Origin: Gymnogyps californianus | Lineage: Eukaryota; Chordata; Aves; Accipitriformes; Cathartidae | Assembly (NCBI RefSeq): GCF_018139145.2 | Contig: NC_059478.1 | Coordinates: 31,557,001-31,621,000, forward strand | Direction: 5' to 3' | DNA: 64,000 nucleotides | Part shown: in pieces, positions 30,201 to 43,123 of the stretch | Position numbering within the stretch: position 1 is the first letter of the stretch | Layout of the letters: each line of letters opens with the position of its first letter | Made by a program: the position numbers and the translations under genes | Notes under the pieces: model-generated | The model's database searches: none | What the model was told of the DNA's origin: nothing | What the model saw: the letters and a program-made list of their open reading frames with translations, nothing else

Positions 30201-33200
30201 AACTGATTGGCTGTATTACAGAAATCCTAGGATGCTCAGAACATGTCAAAAAAAGAAAAACAAAGCTAAAAATACTTAGGTTCTCACTGTTTTGAGACAC
30301 TGGTGGTTTTAAAAGCAACAGCAGGGAAATCCAACAGATACGAACCGCTTTGCAAAATAATGAAGTGAATTAAATTAAACTATAGTTTGATGAAAATCAG
30401 TGAGGAAAACAGCTCTAATGATGCTAAGACTGGACTATAACATCTCTCCGACTACACCACACATTCAATAAGCACACTGTGCACATAAAACAAAGTAGTG
30501 AGTGCAATAAACATAAACCACAGTAAAAAGGAGAACGTGCACTTTATATTAGGCAGTATACAGAAACCTAGACCAATTATGTACATAAAATATTGGTATA
30601 GGCTTCACACATACGCAAGTAAAAAAAAAACAAGGAAAAAGCAGGGCAGCAGGCGACATTTTCAAGATGAAAAAAGTCCAAACCAGAACAATGGGAGCTA
30701 ATTAAAGAGCACATGACATAGCAGGCTCTTCCCTCTCCCTTACCTTGTTTCAATACCACTTCAAAATATATTAAGCAACATCAAATGAGGCAGGAGATCA
30801 TACGGTTGTTACTCTCTTCCCTGCTTACGAACACCAGAGTAAACTGACTGCCCAGAAGCTTTTGTTTTAAACACTTTTCCCCTTTCTGCTTTTGACTCAG
30901 TGGTGCCAGCTGGATACAGAAGACTCCCAAAGAGGCAGTTCCACATCTGGCAGAGAATAAAGTTTAACATCTGAAAGGCAGAGGGGCATATTGTCACCTG
31001 CTGAAATCTGCGGGGTGACAATACCGCGTAGGATTGGTGGCCCCACAAGCTGGGATCTGTATTAGAGCTTGATTACTTCACTGAAAAACCAGCAATTGGC
31101 AATTACAGCATAGCTAAAGGAAGGAACCCACCTGTTACTAGATCATTTATGCACCATTTTGTGTTAGTTAAGGATCATCTGTACCAAATTTTAAGCCTGG
31201 ATATCACACAGTTAATACTGAACAGAAGACAGTCACTAGCACAGGAAAGAAATATATAGGGAAAGCAATTAGCAGGGGAAAAAAACCCTCAGAATTGTTA
31301 AATACAGATCCTTAAATGTCTTATTACATAAATAGTTAATTAAGAATAATTTACAGAAACAATTATCATTACCATATCAACACTAATTGTTCTACACAGG
31401 AAGACAGCATTGTATAAAGCAAGATTGCCTGCCCGTTACTTCAGCACATAAAAATGTCAAGGGACTTTCTTTGGTCTCCTTAGTTCCCTTCCAGTCTTTT
31501 ACCATCTCAAGACAGAAGGACTCTAAAACAAATTCAAATAATGGGGGTTAACATTTTAAACACAGCACCTGCCTACTTTTATTGAAATAAGTCAAGTTAT
31601 TCTATTCAAAATATTCATCCTTTTTTCCCTTCCTTCATGAAAATATATCACTTACAGGAAAATGTGTCATTGCTAATATTGTATGGATAACAAGTAGTAA
31701 GATTATGTCCTCCTAAGTAAATATGAAGAGACATAATTATGTCTACATACGGTTAAAGTCTTGAGATTTTAAATTCAGTGAAAAATTCTTCAAAGAGAAA
31801 AGAAACAGTTGATATAAAAAAGAGGGAGAAAAAGACTGTCAAAAATTAAATGCAGGCGGGATGAAAAGAAGGCTTTCTGCTCACATTTTTCATGCCAGCA
31901 TTGTTTTCTCAAACCCTATAGATGGAAATAGAAGTTAAGTGCACGTATCCGAGCACAGAATCTGGCCCTTCAGCTCAGGGTTGCTGTGCCTGATTGAGTT
32001 TAATTTAAGCCTTCTTCAAATTGCCTCCCCTGTTGCCTATCTGCCAGCAGCCAGCAGCTTTCTCTGCACAGCACGTCCTGCCTGCAGGGCAGGGAAGGAG
32101 GAGAGCACCCGCTGCAGCTCACACGAGCGCAGGATTTTCAGCTGCTGCAAATGGTTGCAGCTCTCCGGGTTCCCACTCCTAAGAACTAGTCACCTTCTCA
32201 CCCACGAGTACCCAAAAGTTACCTGCTTTCCATTACAAATCTGCTCTGCTCAAGTAAAAAACTGCAGACGTGAACATCCTCTCCTGGATCTCAGATACGA
32301 GTAGTTCACGTCAGCCTTCCAGAATTTTTTTCATAGGGCAAACAGGGACTTCGAGATTGGAACATTTAAGCCATGTGCCCCATCAAATCAATCCAAACCC
32401 CCTGTTAACAAAAACATTACTACAACAGCCCCCCTGAACACAGTCACCTTCTATTTGCTCATTTAAAAGACAACCAAACCACTGTCCTTGGAAATTTCAA
32501 GTAATATGCTACAAAACCAGTTGTTTTTTCCTCAATCTGTATGACAAAGATGCCTGCTATCTCCTGTCTGCCTGTTCCAGGAAGAAACAAAAATTAGAAA
32601 CAGAATATTTATTTACATTTAGATTAGCTTTTCCTCAGTTGGCATGTAAATTAGAGGCAGGTGCGGAAGGAAAAACAGATCTTTTAAGTTGTTAACTTCT
32701 CATGGGCCAATTCCCTCATCTTCCACTGAAGTAGACACATGCAGCTCTAAGAGCTCTGTATAACCTGGTCAGGTTAGCTCTCGTCTTCTCCAGATAAAAA
32801 AGGAAACATTTGCAGAGAACTGAGATGTACCCAATACTTAAAAAAAATTTAGAAAGTTATTTGCTTCATGATGGCTAAATATTGAATATTGACCCCAGAG
32901 CCTAACACAGGAGAGGAGACTAAGAGAACTTTCTTTGTTTTTTTCCCTTTTGTCAACACCAAAGTGGAAGAGGATAAAGCTGGTATCTACATACACACAT
33001 GAAGGAGACGAACATCAGGAATGGCCTTACATAAAGACTATGTCAGTGTACTTTGGATATTTAACATTTACGCTAGCAATTGCAAGGGTGGTGGTAATAG
33101 CTGGAACAAGGAGCTTCTAAAGCTGTCTTTCCCAGGAGTAGTGGGCATGTGGAAACAAGGCAATACAAATTATTCACTCAGGTATTTTCCTCTGAGGCTT

Positions 33201-33509
33201 ATTAGATTTATAGCGGAAATAAGGGAAGAGAGCTCTGGAAGATGATATGGTGATAGGAATCTGAGAAATTGGCCATAGGCTTGAGCAGAAGAACACCTAC
33301 TATAGTGACACACAGTGGGGATCAGGAGAGCAAAGAAAGAAGCTCAAGGAAAAAAACCATCAACTGCATTGCAGCTGGAAAGTCACCTGCCTGACATTCA
33401 ACCATGCAGGTTGCTCGCAGCCTAGTCTAGCATATGCAGAAGGTAACTGGAAACAGCAACATGACACTGAAGAAACAGACTACAATAAAATCCTACATAG
33501 ATTTTGCAT
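27245..33509 (-). other. DAB1: Large DAB1 intron, between CR1 remnants
   Basis: About 6.3 kb of intron. GC-richer patches lie at 28100-28320 and 32020-32180; neither carries splice-bounded coding sequence that I recognise. No RNA gene or named repeat was identified. Confidence 0.7.
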
Positions 33510-33572
33510 AATTATCTGTGTGAGGGGCTGGACTCAAAGTTCCTCCCAATCCGATGATCTCATGAAACAGAA
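33510..33572 (+). mobile_element. CR1 LINE 3' end fragment (tentative)
   Basis: GAGGGGCTGGACTCAAAGTT followed by CCTCCCAATCCGATGATCTC resembles the 3' untranslated end of avian CR1 ('GGTTGGACT...GATGATCTC...TTCCAACC' modules), but no clean ATTCTATG-type terminal octamer follows. It is short and diverged, and the 5' limit is unclear. Confidence 0.4.
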
Positions 33573-36390
33573 AGTTTTAAGTTCTTGATATAGGAAGACA
33601 AATAAGCTTCATTTAGAAAGAGCAGTAGATCCTGATGCCTCCGTACAGTCAAGTGTCAATCGCTAAAGCTATGCTTTTCAAGCTTACAGAGGTCTCAGCA
33701 ACTATGACAGCCCCAAACTCAGCCCTACGTGTATTGTTCTAGCCCAGTCTACAAGACAGTATTAGCCCCGTTTTTTCTCATTGTGGCCCAGAGAAATACC
33801 AGGGTGGCGGCAAGCTCTCCAGGCTGGCCTGTCACATGGGAATTACTCAGTTTGGGGCTTTTGCTGAAACAGCTTGCAGGAATTAAGCTCTTTTACCTTG
33901 AAACTAAGTCTGAAGCCGCAGCCTAAACCTTTACATAATCTTTTCCTAATCACCACCTCCTCAGCTTACCTATAATTAAAATGACGAACACTGGATCTCA
34001 AATAAATGTACCACCACAGCAGAAGAACAAAGCAGACTTTAATACTGTTTGTGTTAGTGCTGTCATTTCAAAATTCCTCAGACCTAAAAAAGCAGTAGAA
34101 ATATGCACTCATTTATACAAGGGCATCTGCTCACAGCAAGGCTAGACATGTCATTATTATCCTCTACAAGCTCATCTTTTGAATAATACAGCATAATCGG
34201 AGAACAAATGCTGAAGATGGACAACTGACTTTCACTATTTCTTAGGTTCAAATGCTTTCTTGTGCATACTAAAGCGTGTACTTGTCCGGCAGCCACACAA
34301 GTGCACGAGGAAATCCTGCACACACCAGCAGGCACTTTAAAGCGCTAGTTTACCTGTTTGGCACATTTCTGTTGACAAATAGGATTTTCAGGCCAGCTTA
34401 TTAATAATGATTCTATGTGGAGCTATTGAATAATGAGGATAACTACTGAAAGTCATAACGTGCCTCTGGTCTTGGTGTTAGACTCCATCCAATTTCAGAG
34501 GCTCCCTTCGATGCTCTCCCGCAGCCTCCTGTCATTACGTGCAAAGTGAGCGGCAGCTCGGTGTGCCGAAATCAGAACTCAGCAGTTGAGAGCTTCACTC
34601 CAACAATGCTGGCTAATGAAAATGATGCTGGAGGAGAAGAGAACGGTAATGAGACATTTCAAAAAAAGTCACACGTGCTTGCTTTAAGGTGCGGAAGCAC
34701 TGAGGTGCACCACCCCGTTTTTTCAAATCGATGGAAGTCTAATGACTTCTGTAACAACTGCAGAAGCTCCTATCCAGGTACCGGCACCTTCTGATTTAAA
34801 ACAACTTGTAACATGGAAGTAGCACTTGGGAAAACATGAACTCTGTGCTGCCGGGTGCTGCCGCCTCTCCTTGCACAAAGGCTCAAGGGGAGGACCACAG
34901 CGCAGGAGTGGAAAGGACGAGGACCTATGCATCAGCATCGCAGAGCGCTGACTGAGCTGCTCACCCATGGGCAAAGGATCCCACTTAGCCACAGACTTCT
35001 GTTTCTCATCATGAACTTTTATCCTTTGTCCACAATCTTTGCTGCCTGCACTCATCCCTGTTCCTGCGCAGTCAGCCTACCCACAATGTGAAAAGGCAGA
35101 GGTGACCTTTTCCCACATGCCTACTGATTCAGAGAGTAATATTTAACATTTAAATGAGGCACAGTAGGTAAACATTTACAGCTGCCCTATCTCTGACTCT
35201 GTGCCTCACTGGCTAACACATAAGTCTTTTGTCTTTCAATTCAGTCAATAGATTTGCAAAATCCATTCTCAGAAAGTCTCCTCTAGATGTGACTGGACAG
35301 GATTTTGTTCCTTGGGGGGGGAAATCAGGCTACCCAGGTGTTCTGAGTAAGTGTCCATTGTTTAAAAAGAAAAATTTTTCAGCACTCATACCTTGCAGCG
35401 GTGAGTTCCATGGGGCAGATATTTCTATATTTCTTTTCTTTTTTTTTTAAACATAAATTTACTGCTCTTCAGGTTTTACTTCGTTTGATCTATTAGCATG
35501 AAGCATCTGATTTATCTTTGCCAACTCTCTGCACTAACCACCCTAATTTTATCCAGCTTCTCTTGTGTCTTTGCCTATCTACTACCTTTTTGACTATACT
35601 TCCCTGTAGCATAATGGTATTATAGAACTTTTGCAATTTTTTTTTTTTTTTATTTATTCCATTCTCCAGACATACTATGATATTGTCAGCATTAAGGGGC
35701 AGGCAATTAATTTTTCTCTGTATGGTGGGAAAAGATAAGAAGAAATCAGCTAAATTTACAGGGCAGAGATTAAGGAAAACTTTCTGTCCTGCACTTGGAC
35801 CACAGGAACACCTATCCATTAATAATATGCTGCTTCATCAAAGTTTTTATAAGAGCAGCTTAGACAGTCATCTGCCTGGCATGCTCCAGATCTTAGCTCT
35901 GTGACTTCTCAAGGACTTTCAAGCCCTACAACTCTATAAAATTATACCAAATTCATTTTCTACTATCATTTGGATTTTTTTTTTAAGCTAATATTTTTAA
36001 AGGATAAATGGAAGCATTTGTAGTTTCCCCCCCTAGCTGCCAGGAAGTCTAATGTATAAATTCCTAGAGGAACCTATAAAGCCAAGATGTTTTTATCTGA
36101 AGACTGCAAACTTAATATCATCCATGACTGAGTCAAAAAGTTTACAGCTTTCATCTTCAGCCTTTCTCCTGCAACCATTCTTTGGACTCATCAATTCTAG
36201 AGATATTCTTTCTATTCCTTGGCATCAGTTCTCTGTGTTTCTTCCAGATGAAAAACATATCCAGGCTGAATAGTATTTCACTGAACTGCACAGGATTCAG
36301 CTGAGCAGAAAGAAGTACGGTATTTTTCACTTTATTTTCGTAATAGCAATTATTCAGCATCATTTTCCCAGGCACAGTGCTGACTCAAAT

Positions 36391-36433
36391 GTAAATATAT
36401 AGTTATATGTAGAAGTAAATATATAGTTATATA
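36391..36433. repeat. Short tandem duplication, 24-bp period
   Basis: GTAAATATATAGTTATAT occurs at 36391 and again at 36415, separated by GTAGAA. It is just under two copies of an AT-rich unit, probably replication slippage. Confidence 0.8.
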
Positions 36434-39400
36434 TTTTGCCCTATGTATAGGAAAGTTCCCTAGAGTAGCTTTCAGTAATGTCATTGTGGTTTGCCTTCCA
36501 ACCTAAGACCTTCGTTATGCTCCTGTGGAGGAGAAATACATGGCTATGGCTGTTCATCACTGAGCACCATCAATGCCATATTTCTTCTATTAAGTTGGCA
36601 GTTTACAATGCAAAGGATTTTATTGGGTTTTTTTTTCCTGTCTTAGTCATCGCTTACCCATTCTTATGTTTTTTAAGTTTGTTTCCTAAAGAGACATGAT
36701 GACCAAGCTTTTGCGTCTCTCATTAAAATGCTTCAAACTACCAACTAATTGCAATCAAATTCAATGGAATATGGAAGAGGTCGAGTTCTCATTGAAGACT
36801 GGAAGCCCGAAAGAGGGGAAAGATTCAAATGAAGGTCCCCACTGAGAGAAAAGTTGCAACACCAGTTCAATCTCATCATTATGTTAAATAATCCACATAA
36901 GAGAAAGTAAGACTCAGCTAACACAGAACTACTCATATCCTCTTTCGCTGACAATCCTGGTCAGTTCATAACCTGGACAACAGACAACCAAAACAACTGA
37001 TTTTCAAGATCTGCTTTGGGAACAAATGTTAAGGATAATTTTTACAGCACACTGGAAAGCAAAATTAAAACCTAAAAATCTTCTACAGAACCATGTCCTC
37101 ATTCTCACAACATACACGAAAGCAAAAGCACTGGAAAATAAAAGTGAAGTCGAATTTAAGTTATAAATAATATTGAATAATGACTTTCCTTTCCAAGTAC
37201 TTCACATGTGTATTTTTACTTATTAATTGCAGTCACGCTTATGAGAAAGTTACAACTCAGCTTTGTTTTTTGGGTGGTGTTTTGTTTTTCTTCATCAAAG
37301 GTATTTTAATTTTCTTTGCCATTCTATTATTTTTCTTATTCTTTTTTAAACTTCCACCATTCCCTTTGCAAAGCAGCAGAGGTGAGGGAGGGCTGGTGCT
37401 TCGATCACTCCCCATCTCCCCACGGCTGTCAGCGGTATCCCCAATCTCCCCCAGCCTAAGCCTTTTCCCTCTACATTGGTACTTGCTGTTCAGTGCCACT
37501 AGCACCTTTTTCTCAATCAAGAAGAAAGATGAACAGCCGCCCGGGCAGTCAGGTTCAATTTCACTCCATAGATCAACTAACTAAGAGAGCCACAGCAGAG
37601 TATAATTTACATCCCCAGTCAAAAGTCTGAGTGTAGCTGACGGCCAACTTTACACAGCTTTGTCTGATCTTAATCCATTCCTGCACCTTGAGTTTCAGCA
37701 GCAACCAACTCAGCCCAATTGAAACGTTTTAATGTCTACTCTACAATACAAATTGCTCACTTGCTACAGAAAAGCCCATTCTTTATTTAAAAAAAAAAAA
37801 AAAAAAGACAAGGCAAAACATAGCATGGAGAAAAAATTCAAAAATACAGATTAAGCATTCAGCTCTTACCAACAAAGGCACAGTGAAATCCAGGTGAATG
37901 TTACCCAGTAAACAAAAGGACATACTTTCTTAATTTTCAATAGCTTAATATAATTTTTGAGCAGCAGATGTTCATCTTTTTTATTCAGCTACAAGTCATT
38001 TCAGCTCCAAGTAAAGCATTCACAACTTTGCAGGTAGCACTGCTAGAACATCGCTTAACTAGGCTGAGCATTTCCATCATCACTGTCTGACGGCTCACCT
38101 AAAAATGGTTTCGCAATAAAATTATATCAATTACAACTAATACTTTGATACAGTGTTGATAAAGAAGAAGTACTAATGGGACGTGGAACTCGACACCCTG
38201 ATGCCTTTCATTCTTGCGCCTGTTCAGTGACAGAACCCGACACGACACTGCTCAGAGCGGCAGCATCGTGCTGAAGCTGTCACCTAAGGGGCTTGCATCC
38301 AGCTTTGAATTTTTCACAAAAGTGAAGCTGAGTGACAGTGAGGTAAAAATTCAGCTTTTAACTCACGTTGGAGATTGGAAATGAAAACCTTATTTCATTC
38401 AGACCCATTGGTGGCAAGTCCTTCCATAGAAACAGATACAACTTCTCTAGTCCTGAAACGCTTCAAGCCAGCAACACACAAAAAACCTGAGAGTGATGCC
38501 CCGCAGAGGATAAAATGCGTTACAAGAAGGTAGTTTTGTTGGTACCATTTAATACAGAAAAACAGCATTTTCTTTTGTAAAATCAATGTAGTGTATCTAC
38601 CCTCCACTGATATATAGGATAAACCACAGAACTTTGTAACATATCATCAGGAGACCACCTGAAGACATTCACATCTGGGAAGACTCCCGTTCAGACAGAA
38701 GAATCTGTTTTCCTTTAACTCTGATGTTATTTAGTAGCAAAGAAGCACAAAAGCCTAACTCTGGGCACCGAGTCCATAATTTTACGTCTCTGGATTTCTA
38801 AGATTTACATCTGTCATAAATATCAGAAACATGAATCTTTGAAATCAAGTATTAAAATGAGGTATGATACCGTAATGCGCTGCGGCATATGGTAAATTGC
38901 TGTCATTTCTTGAGAGGTGGCAGCATTTCAGTGGTGGCTGATTGCTTTATTATTTTTGCATTCATTGCCCATCACTGATGTATGCAGGTTCATTTTCATT
39001 TTTAAAAAGTAGCTCTAAAATAAAATTTGAAAAAGCACTGTTCACAATAGGCAGAGTGCACCCGTGATTTCTAAGCAGTATTCTGTGAATCTTGTCTTTA
39101 TTTAGTTTTAAAGTTTGTACAATACTTTAAGATGTAGGATGAAAAAGACGGAGCTCCATCTTCATAGACAGTATTTATAGATGTGTACAGCATCTCTACT
39201 AATTTTGTGTTCAAACATGCCCTAAATATCTCCAGCAACGGAAAGCTCAAAACGTACATGAGCATTACTAGCTTCTTGTAAAGTGGATTCTCAAAAATAC
39301 ATCTTAAATCTATCAGGTTAGAGTCAACATTTAGCAGCCTACTCATCTGCCCTTTCCATTCTACAGAAAGGGAAGAAAAAAGCAGTATTTTAATTTTTCA

Positions 39401-42291
39401 GTAAAATAAATTAATGGAAAAATACTTGCCTATATCCTGCATGTGAAGCGTGCAAGGATGGAAAGCTGCTGAAGCACATTTTATTACCATCAACTGGAAT
39501 GTTCTTGGCTTACCAATACATTATCACAGTGTGTTGTTTTTCACAGTGGCATCTGAATGTTAATTCCTCCTGTGTTTCTTTGTGTTTACTGGTCCCTGTG
39601 TTATCCTTCTTGTACACTACAGGTTAGCTTGAAACTTCCTTAATCTCTTTGCTTAGATCAGAGCTTTCTGTAAAAATGTGCCATTTTTGTGCCCCCCCCC
39701 AACATTCTCCACGGTATCATAATTTACTGCAAGAGTGAGAACTAAATCAGAAAACAATTCTCTAAATACTATCTTACCCACACTGAATGGAAAAACACCA
39801 ACATCACAAGTCACGGATTTTAAATTATGACTTTAAGAGAGATCAAACTCCTCTGAACTCGTTTAAAAAGGCAGGTGAGATTCCCCATATACGCAATCAC
39901 CTGGATTTGATATACTTGCTATTTGCTCCAAATCTTCATTTTTCTGCAACTGTGATCTCATTGTTCTATATTTTGTTTCTCTAACTGCAAAGGGAAGCAA
40001 GAGAAGTGGTTTTCTAGTTCAGCATCAACACACATGATGGCGTAAGTAACATAGCCTTGCCATCACTCAGTGCATACAGCCCTCAGTCCTAATCAGACCT
40101 TTTCAGTTACCTGTTCTCCTTCCTATATTGAACCCAAATACTACAATCTTGGATGCATTAGAACTCCATAACCACACAAATACCTAACAACTGGCAAAGC
40201 ACAGCATTATTATATGCCTCCAAACCTTCCTTTGGTTTCGTAGACAATGTGCAAAGGTAAGGGAAGACTACATAAAGCCACCCTTTAAGTTGCTATAAAT
40301 CATGTCTGTTGTTAAGCCATGCCCAAAAATTATCCTCAGTGTGAGTTCAATAAAGAGAAACCATTGTCAAGATCTTTTTATCAGGTTGCTTTCAATTCCA
40401 CAGTAGCAAAAAGATGCTTATTTTAAATAACAGGTTCATTCTAGAAAGCTTCTTGGAAAGTGTATTATGGAAGAATATGCATAGAGTAACTTTTTTCAAG
40501 CAAATCTCAGACTACTGTTAGCAAGGATGAAAGCATGAGTAGGATTGTGAGGGAGCTCTCAGTGTCAGGATATATGGGTATAATAAGAGAAGAAATAACA
40601 GGAGAGATTGAGGGCAAGCCAGGTTTGCAGAAGGCCTCTAGGATGTAGTTAGAGAAACAATCCTTGCACTTGGCTAGCAACACCTCCCAGGATACTGTTG
40701 CAAACTGGTTTTAGTGAAAAAATCCCAGCAATAGGAGGTCCCAAAAAAACAAGGACAGGGCAAATCAAAATACATGTTGCAGTTCACTGAAGCTCCTGAC
40801 ACTTCAGGAAAATAATGTATTTCCATACTTGAAACAAATATACTGACGTGACTGGTGACTGACCAACGTTTAAGTTCTGAATTCAATAACCATATGATGT
40901 TTTGTTTCACGATTACAAAATGCTGCTTCTAGTAATTTATAAAAGTTAAGCTTTGGCTCTTTTCCATGAACTACACTAAGCATTGTCTCTCTTCCCTGTG
41001 AGACTGTGTATGCATTATCATTTTCTATTCTGCATCACTGGTATTGCTCTTTACCTGCAACCTCTGGAAAAGCATTGCAGAAACATTTTATTTAGACAGA
41101 AATGGAAACAAGACTGTAATGATGCCAAAGAGCAGTAATTAAAGCGAAACAAATTAAATTGGGAAGACAATTTACTTGAAATACTGTATTTCAGGCCACC
41201 TAAGGAAGAAAAAAAAGGGAAAAAAACCCTAAACAGTTTTTCATTTAGAGTCACGGTTAATTAATTATGAAGGTAAACCCATAACAACTAACAGCTGTAC
41301 TAGAAAAATCTTCTGTCTGTGTATTTGCAAATACTGCAATTCTCATACTCCCAAAGTCACTTCTGGGCTGCCAGATTTGATGGTGAGGTGAGGAAGAATG
41401 GAGCTTTTTCAGGAATATCCCACCAAATCCAATTTGATAAGAAAAATTTTGATTTAGATTCAGACTATAAAAAGAGTTCAAGAAAACAAAAGTATTACAA
41501 ATCCTGAAGTCACATGTATTTACTTATTCTTTGGACTTCTAACAAAGATGCTGCCCCAACCAACAAGTAGCCATGATGCAAAGTGGTTGTCCTGACAAAG
41601 GTCAAAAGCTTGTACGGCTATTCCTCTTCAGCAGGCTCCTCATTCCATCAAGAATAAATATGTAACTAGCCTCACACTCTCATTTTGTAAACACGAACTC
41701 CTGCCTATAAACAGCCAAATTATAAAGCAAAAAATAACTGTGAAAAAGAGAAGGTTACCAACCATCCTGGCTTTAAGCCAGGGCAGCGAGGGAGCGGAGC
41801 AGCTTTCCGCAGGTGCAGCCCCCAGCTCCTTTACTTCAGTGGGCACATCTTAGAAGCAGGAGTGCAACCCTGCCGCCCTCACTGTGATTAGAACTCCAAT
41901 ACTGGTGAAAAAATTCCCATTTGGGTGTTTTTGGACTACAATGGTATCTCGGCATACAGGGGATGTGAAGTACAAAGTGACAAATTTAAGCAGGTGTTTT
42001 CAAAGCAGTCACTCAGTTCAGGAAAAATGTACCAGTAAAAGTGCTTGATATGCTCCAGTAATATTTGTAAATAGTTTAAGGAAATACCTGAAATGACAGA
42101 CCAGCTAGTATGTCTAATTTCAATTCGGCATGACAGTTTTCCTCAAGGGAAGACAAGTCATAAATATGAAACTGTCAGAACTTCCTTAAAACTCAAGCAT
42201 GATATAGCCTAAATCTACCACAATAAGAATGGAAGAAAAATAAAAAAGAAACCTCAGAAAACAAGGCTGAAGTGATTTCTGCATGCCTTTT

Positions 42292-42305
42292 GGGGGGGGG
42301 GGGGG
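42292..42305 (+). repeat. G14 homopolymer
   Basis: Fourteen consecutive G, followed by A and four more G. An isolated mononucleotide tract, prone to length error. Confidence 0.9.
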
Positions 42306-43073
42306 AGGGGAAGAGGATTTTCTGCCAAAGTTATTTTTACAAGAGTCGTTCAAACCCAAATTTCCTTTTTGTCTGCCTTGGGCAGAATTCTCAATTTCCT
42401 ACGAGCAGAGTCCAAAGTGTGTTTTAAGGCACACTGACACCTTCAGAGCTGTGCAGATGCAACACCTGTCCCTGAAGCCGCCTGTCATTTTCTCCGATGC
42501 CATTGACACATTTTTCCTACTTTTCTCTCTTTGTTAACTCATAAAGGGAAACTGGAAAGAGATCAGCTTCTGTTGCTGTGCTGCAGACTGGATTTATTAG
42601 GAATGTCCTGACAACGTGCTGCCAAATGAAGGGAAAAAAATGGTTAAGAAATACGGTGAATATTTTCATATGTTAATAATGTCACACTGCGTATTTTACC
42701 TGCAGGAGATGAAAATATTTACAGCCTTTTACACATTACAGGAAAATGTATGTCTTTATCAGAGACTGAGGGAAAAAATGGGTTTAAAAAAGAGAAATAA
42801 AGGTTTATTTTAGTGAATATGGGCACGTTACGTGACAGTGACAAACTTGCGCCAACACAGAGCAAGCAGTATTTACAAAGCACTGAATCTAACAGCGGTT
42901 TGATTTCTGAAGCAGCTTTTCCGTTCTCCTCAGTAGCAATTTCATTCTATTTCTGTGAAAACGAAAATTTTAGAGAAACTCCAAGTTACTTGCCCTCCAT
43001 AACCTCTCTGCCTTTTTCACTAACAAAGAAAATAAAGCCTCTGCATGCTTAGCAGCTTCTCGGTGTTACTTAC

Positions 43074-43123
43074 CTGCTCCTCTTCCAACGCACTCTGCTG
43101 TGAGGTTGGCCATGTCTCTCTTA
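43074..43123 (-). other. Speculative alternative 5' coding exon of DAB1
   Basis: On the minus strand an ATG at 43113-43111 in strong initiation context (GACATGG, with G at -3 and +4) opens 13 stop-free codons (MANLTAECVGRGA) plus one base, ending exactly at GCAG|GTAAGT (GT at 43073-43072). The leftover G would pair with the GT that starts the 5979-6118 exon to restore the Gly codon in the normal DAB1 frame. A possible acceptor AG lies at 43125-43124 but has a poor pyrimidine tract, so it might instead be a first exon. One strong donor in the right phase is easily expected by chance in 58 kb, and I recall no such N-terminus for DAB1. Confidence 0.15.

Noticed and set aside
42292..42310. G-quadruplex regulatory element
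   Set aside because: It is a plain homopolymer run rather than four spaced G-tracts in a conserved setting.
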